Positions 61,146 to 64,000 of a DNA stretch of 64,000 bases are shown piece after piece. The stretch spans positions 191,001-255,000 of the forward strand of contig NW_027184062.1 in the NCBI RefSeq assembly GCF_041296385.1, written 5' to 3'. Below the pieces are notes generated by a model, which made no database searches, was not told the origin of the DNA, and worked only from the letters and a program-made list of their open reading frames with translations. How positions within the stretch are numbered: the first letter of the stretch is position 1; every line of letters begins with the position of its first letter. The position numbers and the translations under genes are program-made. Source of the DNA: Aphelocoma coerulescens (Eukaryota > Chordata > Aves > Passeriformes > Corvidae).

Positions 61146-61399
61146 CATTGGCGACCTCCTTTTCCCTCTGATTCAGCTACCTTGTGGTAGGTGCGATGGT
61201 GCTGAAGAAGGGTGGCGGCTTGGCACAGTTGCTGTCATAGGTGGTGCGAGAGCTCCACGCAAGGAGCTTTGAGTGGCATGTGTGAGGGTAGGAGGGTACG
61301 GCACCCATAGCTGAAGGCAAAAAAGGTCAGGGCATGTCATCAGCCGCAGTCGTGCTAAGTTGTTCATCTTTGCAAACTGCTTGCCGAGTTGTTCCTTTC

Positions 61400-61714
61400 T
61401 TAGGTAATGGGGGCTTGTATCAACCAGAACTGCAAATGGTCAGTATTTGCAGAGAAGGTTACTTGGACTGTTGTTGAAGTGAGTGTAGCAGTTTCTATGG
61501 CATTCTGCAAAAAAAGTGACAGGTCTCCCTGTGTTCCCCAGTTCTTAACAAAGATGAAGTTAACAAACCCCTGAAAAGAGGTTTTGCAAAACTTCAGGGA
61601 TATTTTCCTACTAGTACTGTAGAGACAACCATAGTCACCTTGTCTTTCCAAAAGTGAAGGTTCCCTATTTTTGTCCAAGAGCATCAAGTGCTTTTGATCA
61701 GCGTTTGTGTGCAT
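61400..61714 (-). CDS. Hypothetical 104-codon frame, copy 3
   Basis: Direct copy of the frame at 17,991-18,305 in period 2. Confidence 0.2.
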   Translation of the reverse strand: MHTNADQKHLMLLDKNREPSLLERQGDYGCLYSTSRKISLKFCKTSFQGFVNFIFVKNWGTQGDLSLFLQNAIETATLTSTTVQVTFSANTDHLQFWLIQAPIT

Positions 61715-61869
61715 GCATTAGCCTCATTCTTGCTCTTCCTTGGAGAACTTTTACAATACTCACATGATCTGTGTAGGCTGCAGACTGCAGTGGTGAACTT
61801 CAAGGCTTCCAGCAGAAGGGAGATGCTATCCACATTTTGGATTCTCCTTAGTCTGAACCTTCAACGTCC

Positions 61870-64000
61870 AAGGCTTCACTTTTCAAGCAGTTGGAAGAGC
61901 TCCAAATTAAGACATGAACAGGTCTTAATTGACCTTGCCACCGCCTCAGTTAGTCAAGTAATGCTGTGCATTGGATTTGACTAGTGCAACATGTGCTTAA
62001 AATATGTAGAGTAACTCCTCGATTACCCTCTCAGAAGGGTTGGAATGGAGAACAAGGAGTTCCCAAGACAAATATTTGGTGTACGAGGAGTAGAATTTAG
62101 GAGTTGATTGCAGAGCACTGCATGCACAAATGTCTAAGGAGAATCCATCTTTTGATGTCCCATCTATGCTTGTTCTCATTTGAAATCCTGCACATTCTGC
62201 AGGCTGGTTTTGTTAGGCTTGGGGCTGGGGAAGGAGTGATGGTGGGGGAGGAGTGGGTGTTGGTTTTGGGTTATTTTTTTGTTTCCAGAATAGTGTACAC
62301 AGAACTTGTGCCCAAAACCAGCAGTAGGAAACAATGCAGGTATAAAAGAAGGTCACAGAAATGTCAGATAATACGAATCTGAAAGCGCTTCAGTATTTTA
62401 CTCAGGAGTTTCACTCTAACAAGGTGATTTTCCTTCACAGAAATGTAGTGGCAGGCTTATGCCATGCTAGAAGTGATGACCTTTCTCTGCCCCAAATTGA
62501 GCAGCAAAAGGTTTTGGCTCTTAATTTGAACCCCTGAGCCAGCTGTGTTTCAGGCTGCAGAAGCTGCAGCTGTTGTGGCAGACGTGGGGTGCAGCCCTGC
62601 CTGCCAGTTCCGAGCTGGCCTGCGCTGGTGGCAGCCGTCAGCGCCCGGGGTCCCCTGTGCCACCCATGCCAGGGCTCTGCCTGCCTGCCTCGCAGCCCTG
62701 GTAGCCTCAGGGAAACATCGCACTACTCCATCTGCTTTAAAAACAAACAAGCAAACAAAAAGCTCCCTGTAAATATATGTAGAAGTCTTGAAACTAATTC
62801 TCAGCGCTTGCTCGGAGTTTGTTGATGGAGCAAATGGATTTTGGATAAACTGCTATTGCTAGTACTACTTAGGTTCCTAAACTTCAGAAGGGAGGCTATG
62901 GTGGTCACGTACCCCTGAGGAATGTTGGGAACAGTAAGACAGCTCAGTCATTTCAAGGTGGCCAGAAAATGGGTGTGGCAGTGGAGTGGACACTCTGTGA
63001 GTAGGTAGCCTTAAGTCATGTAACGACATGCACTTCAGTGGGAATTTTGCATCAACACCAAGAGATTGTGTCATGATGTGTTGCGTAACAACAAATTGGG
63101 CCAAAATTCTGCTGATTTTGACCAAGGTGGATGGGCCACCTTCACTTAAGCTGGCAAAGGGACATAAGTCAATGATGTTTGAAAAACAGCCATGAAACAT
63201 AGCCCCTTTAGTTTGTTGCTCTGTTGCAAGTCTGCAAAGCTCTGTTGACAGGTCATTGGAAGTAGCTGTTGGAATCTAAGTGCAGTTGGACGCTTTGTCA
63301 GTCAGCATCAGCAGGAGGCTTAACGGTTTAGGTTGAGAGGTGGTGCATGGTTTTTTTTCAGAGGAATGGCCCAGTGAAGAGCAGTGTTCACTGCCATGAC
63401 TACCGTTGTAGCCTTCAAGAGCAATGGTTCATTCAGAGAGAACTTCCTTGGTTCTGCTGGTTTGGTTTCGCAGCTGGAGCAAAGGTACAGCACTGGAAGC
63501 AATTCCTAGGGCAGAAGCGGGAGATATCCGAAGCTCTGGACTTCGTTGCCTAAGTGAGCGTAGTCTAATTGGAAGAGTGGTGAGCATCAGTGATATCAGA
63601 TTTTTTACAAGTTCTTAATTCTGTCAAAACAAGAAAGAAGGAGAGTGATGAAGATGAAATCCTTTCCTCTTCAATCTGCCTATGCAACAACTTCAGCTGT
63701 AGTTGTAATGTGTATTCACCTATTTTGAATTGCCCAAAACCAGGCCTAGAGATGCTTCAGAGTCAGAGAAGCGGGTATTTGCTTTATTCGGCGCTGGGTG
63801 CATGGGGGATCACTCCTCCTAACACACACACACAGAGCACTCCATACAGTCCAGCATTATGTGTAAAATTTATGAACATTCATCACAATTCTTGGGATAG
63901 GAGTGGTTCTAGAAATTACTTCTCGGAAGTCATTAATATCATTAGCATACGTGCCATGCATGCGCTGTGTACGCTGATGGGCGCACTGAGGAAGGCTCCT
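61870..64000. other. Spacer, period 2 (partial)
   Basis: Direct copy of 18,461-20,591 with scattered substitutions. It includes the first exon-like segment (63,362-63,484) and ends at the window edge before the class II ERV fragment. Confidence 0.6.

Larger units (their letters stand above)
55341..61869 (+). repeat. Palindrome arm A, period 2
   Basis: Direct copy of 11,928-18,460, with the same contents and without the young provirus. Confidence 0.92.
40630..64000. repeat. Amplicon period 2 (partial, first 23.4 kb)
   Basis: Second head-to-tail copy of the amplicon. It contains the longer satellite block (40,630-55,340), a complete arm A (55,341-61,869) and the first 2.1 kb of the spacer, and is cut by the window end at the place equivalent to base 20,591 of period 1. 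Whether this period also carries the young provirus in its A' arm cannot be seen. Confidence 0.93.

Overview
The window looks like vertebrate, most likely avian, nuclear DNA from a multi-copy (ampliconic) region. The evidence is three degraded endogenous retroviruses (two class I/gamma-like, one class II/beta-like), a CpG island of about 1 kb, intron-like spacer DNA, and no operons or other prokaryotic features. A female-specific W chromosome or another ampliconic avian chromosome would fit, but the species and chromosome cannot be fixed from sequence alone. No intact host protein-coding gene was recognised.

The layout is a repeat hierarchy. The largest level is a head-to-tail period of 40,629 bp: base 1 corresponds to base 40,630, and the second period runs to the window end. 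Each period consists of (i) a palindromic satellite block (1-11,927 and 40,630-55,340); (ii) an arm A (11,928-18,460 and 55,341-61,869) with a GCCTT-rich stretch, an old class I provirus and a CpG island; (iii) a spacer (18,461-24,015; second copy from 61,870) with a class II ERV fragment and possible exons; (iv) an inverted arm A' (24,016-40,629). Arm A and arm A' form a second, larger palindrome. Because the satellite block is itself palindromic, that symmetry runs from base 1 to about 52,555.

Inside the satellite blocks, units of exactly 1,392 bp stand in tandem in + orientation next to inverted, more diverged units, with an orientation switch near 4,780 and 45,410. The second block is longer than the first by exactly 2,784 bp, that is two more units, so copy number changes by whole-unit steps.

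Arm A' is split by a younger class I provirus of 10.1 kb (24,724-34,815) with two LTRs, a PBS-like site, gag, pol and env in order, all broken by stops and frameshifts. The matching site in arm A (17,733-17,736) and in the next period (61,142-61,145) is empty. The insertion therefore dates from after the arms arose. The two LTRs differ from each other by about 3% by eye, while the arms around the provirus differ less, which suggests arm-to-arm gene conversion after insertion.

The old provirus in arm A occurs three times (12,628-16,728; 35,824-39,928 inverted; 56,037-60,137), and its 3' LTR directly abuts the CpG island in each case. A host transcription unit may start in the CpG island and run into the spacer, where two exon-like segments are seen, but this is weakly supported.
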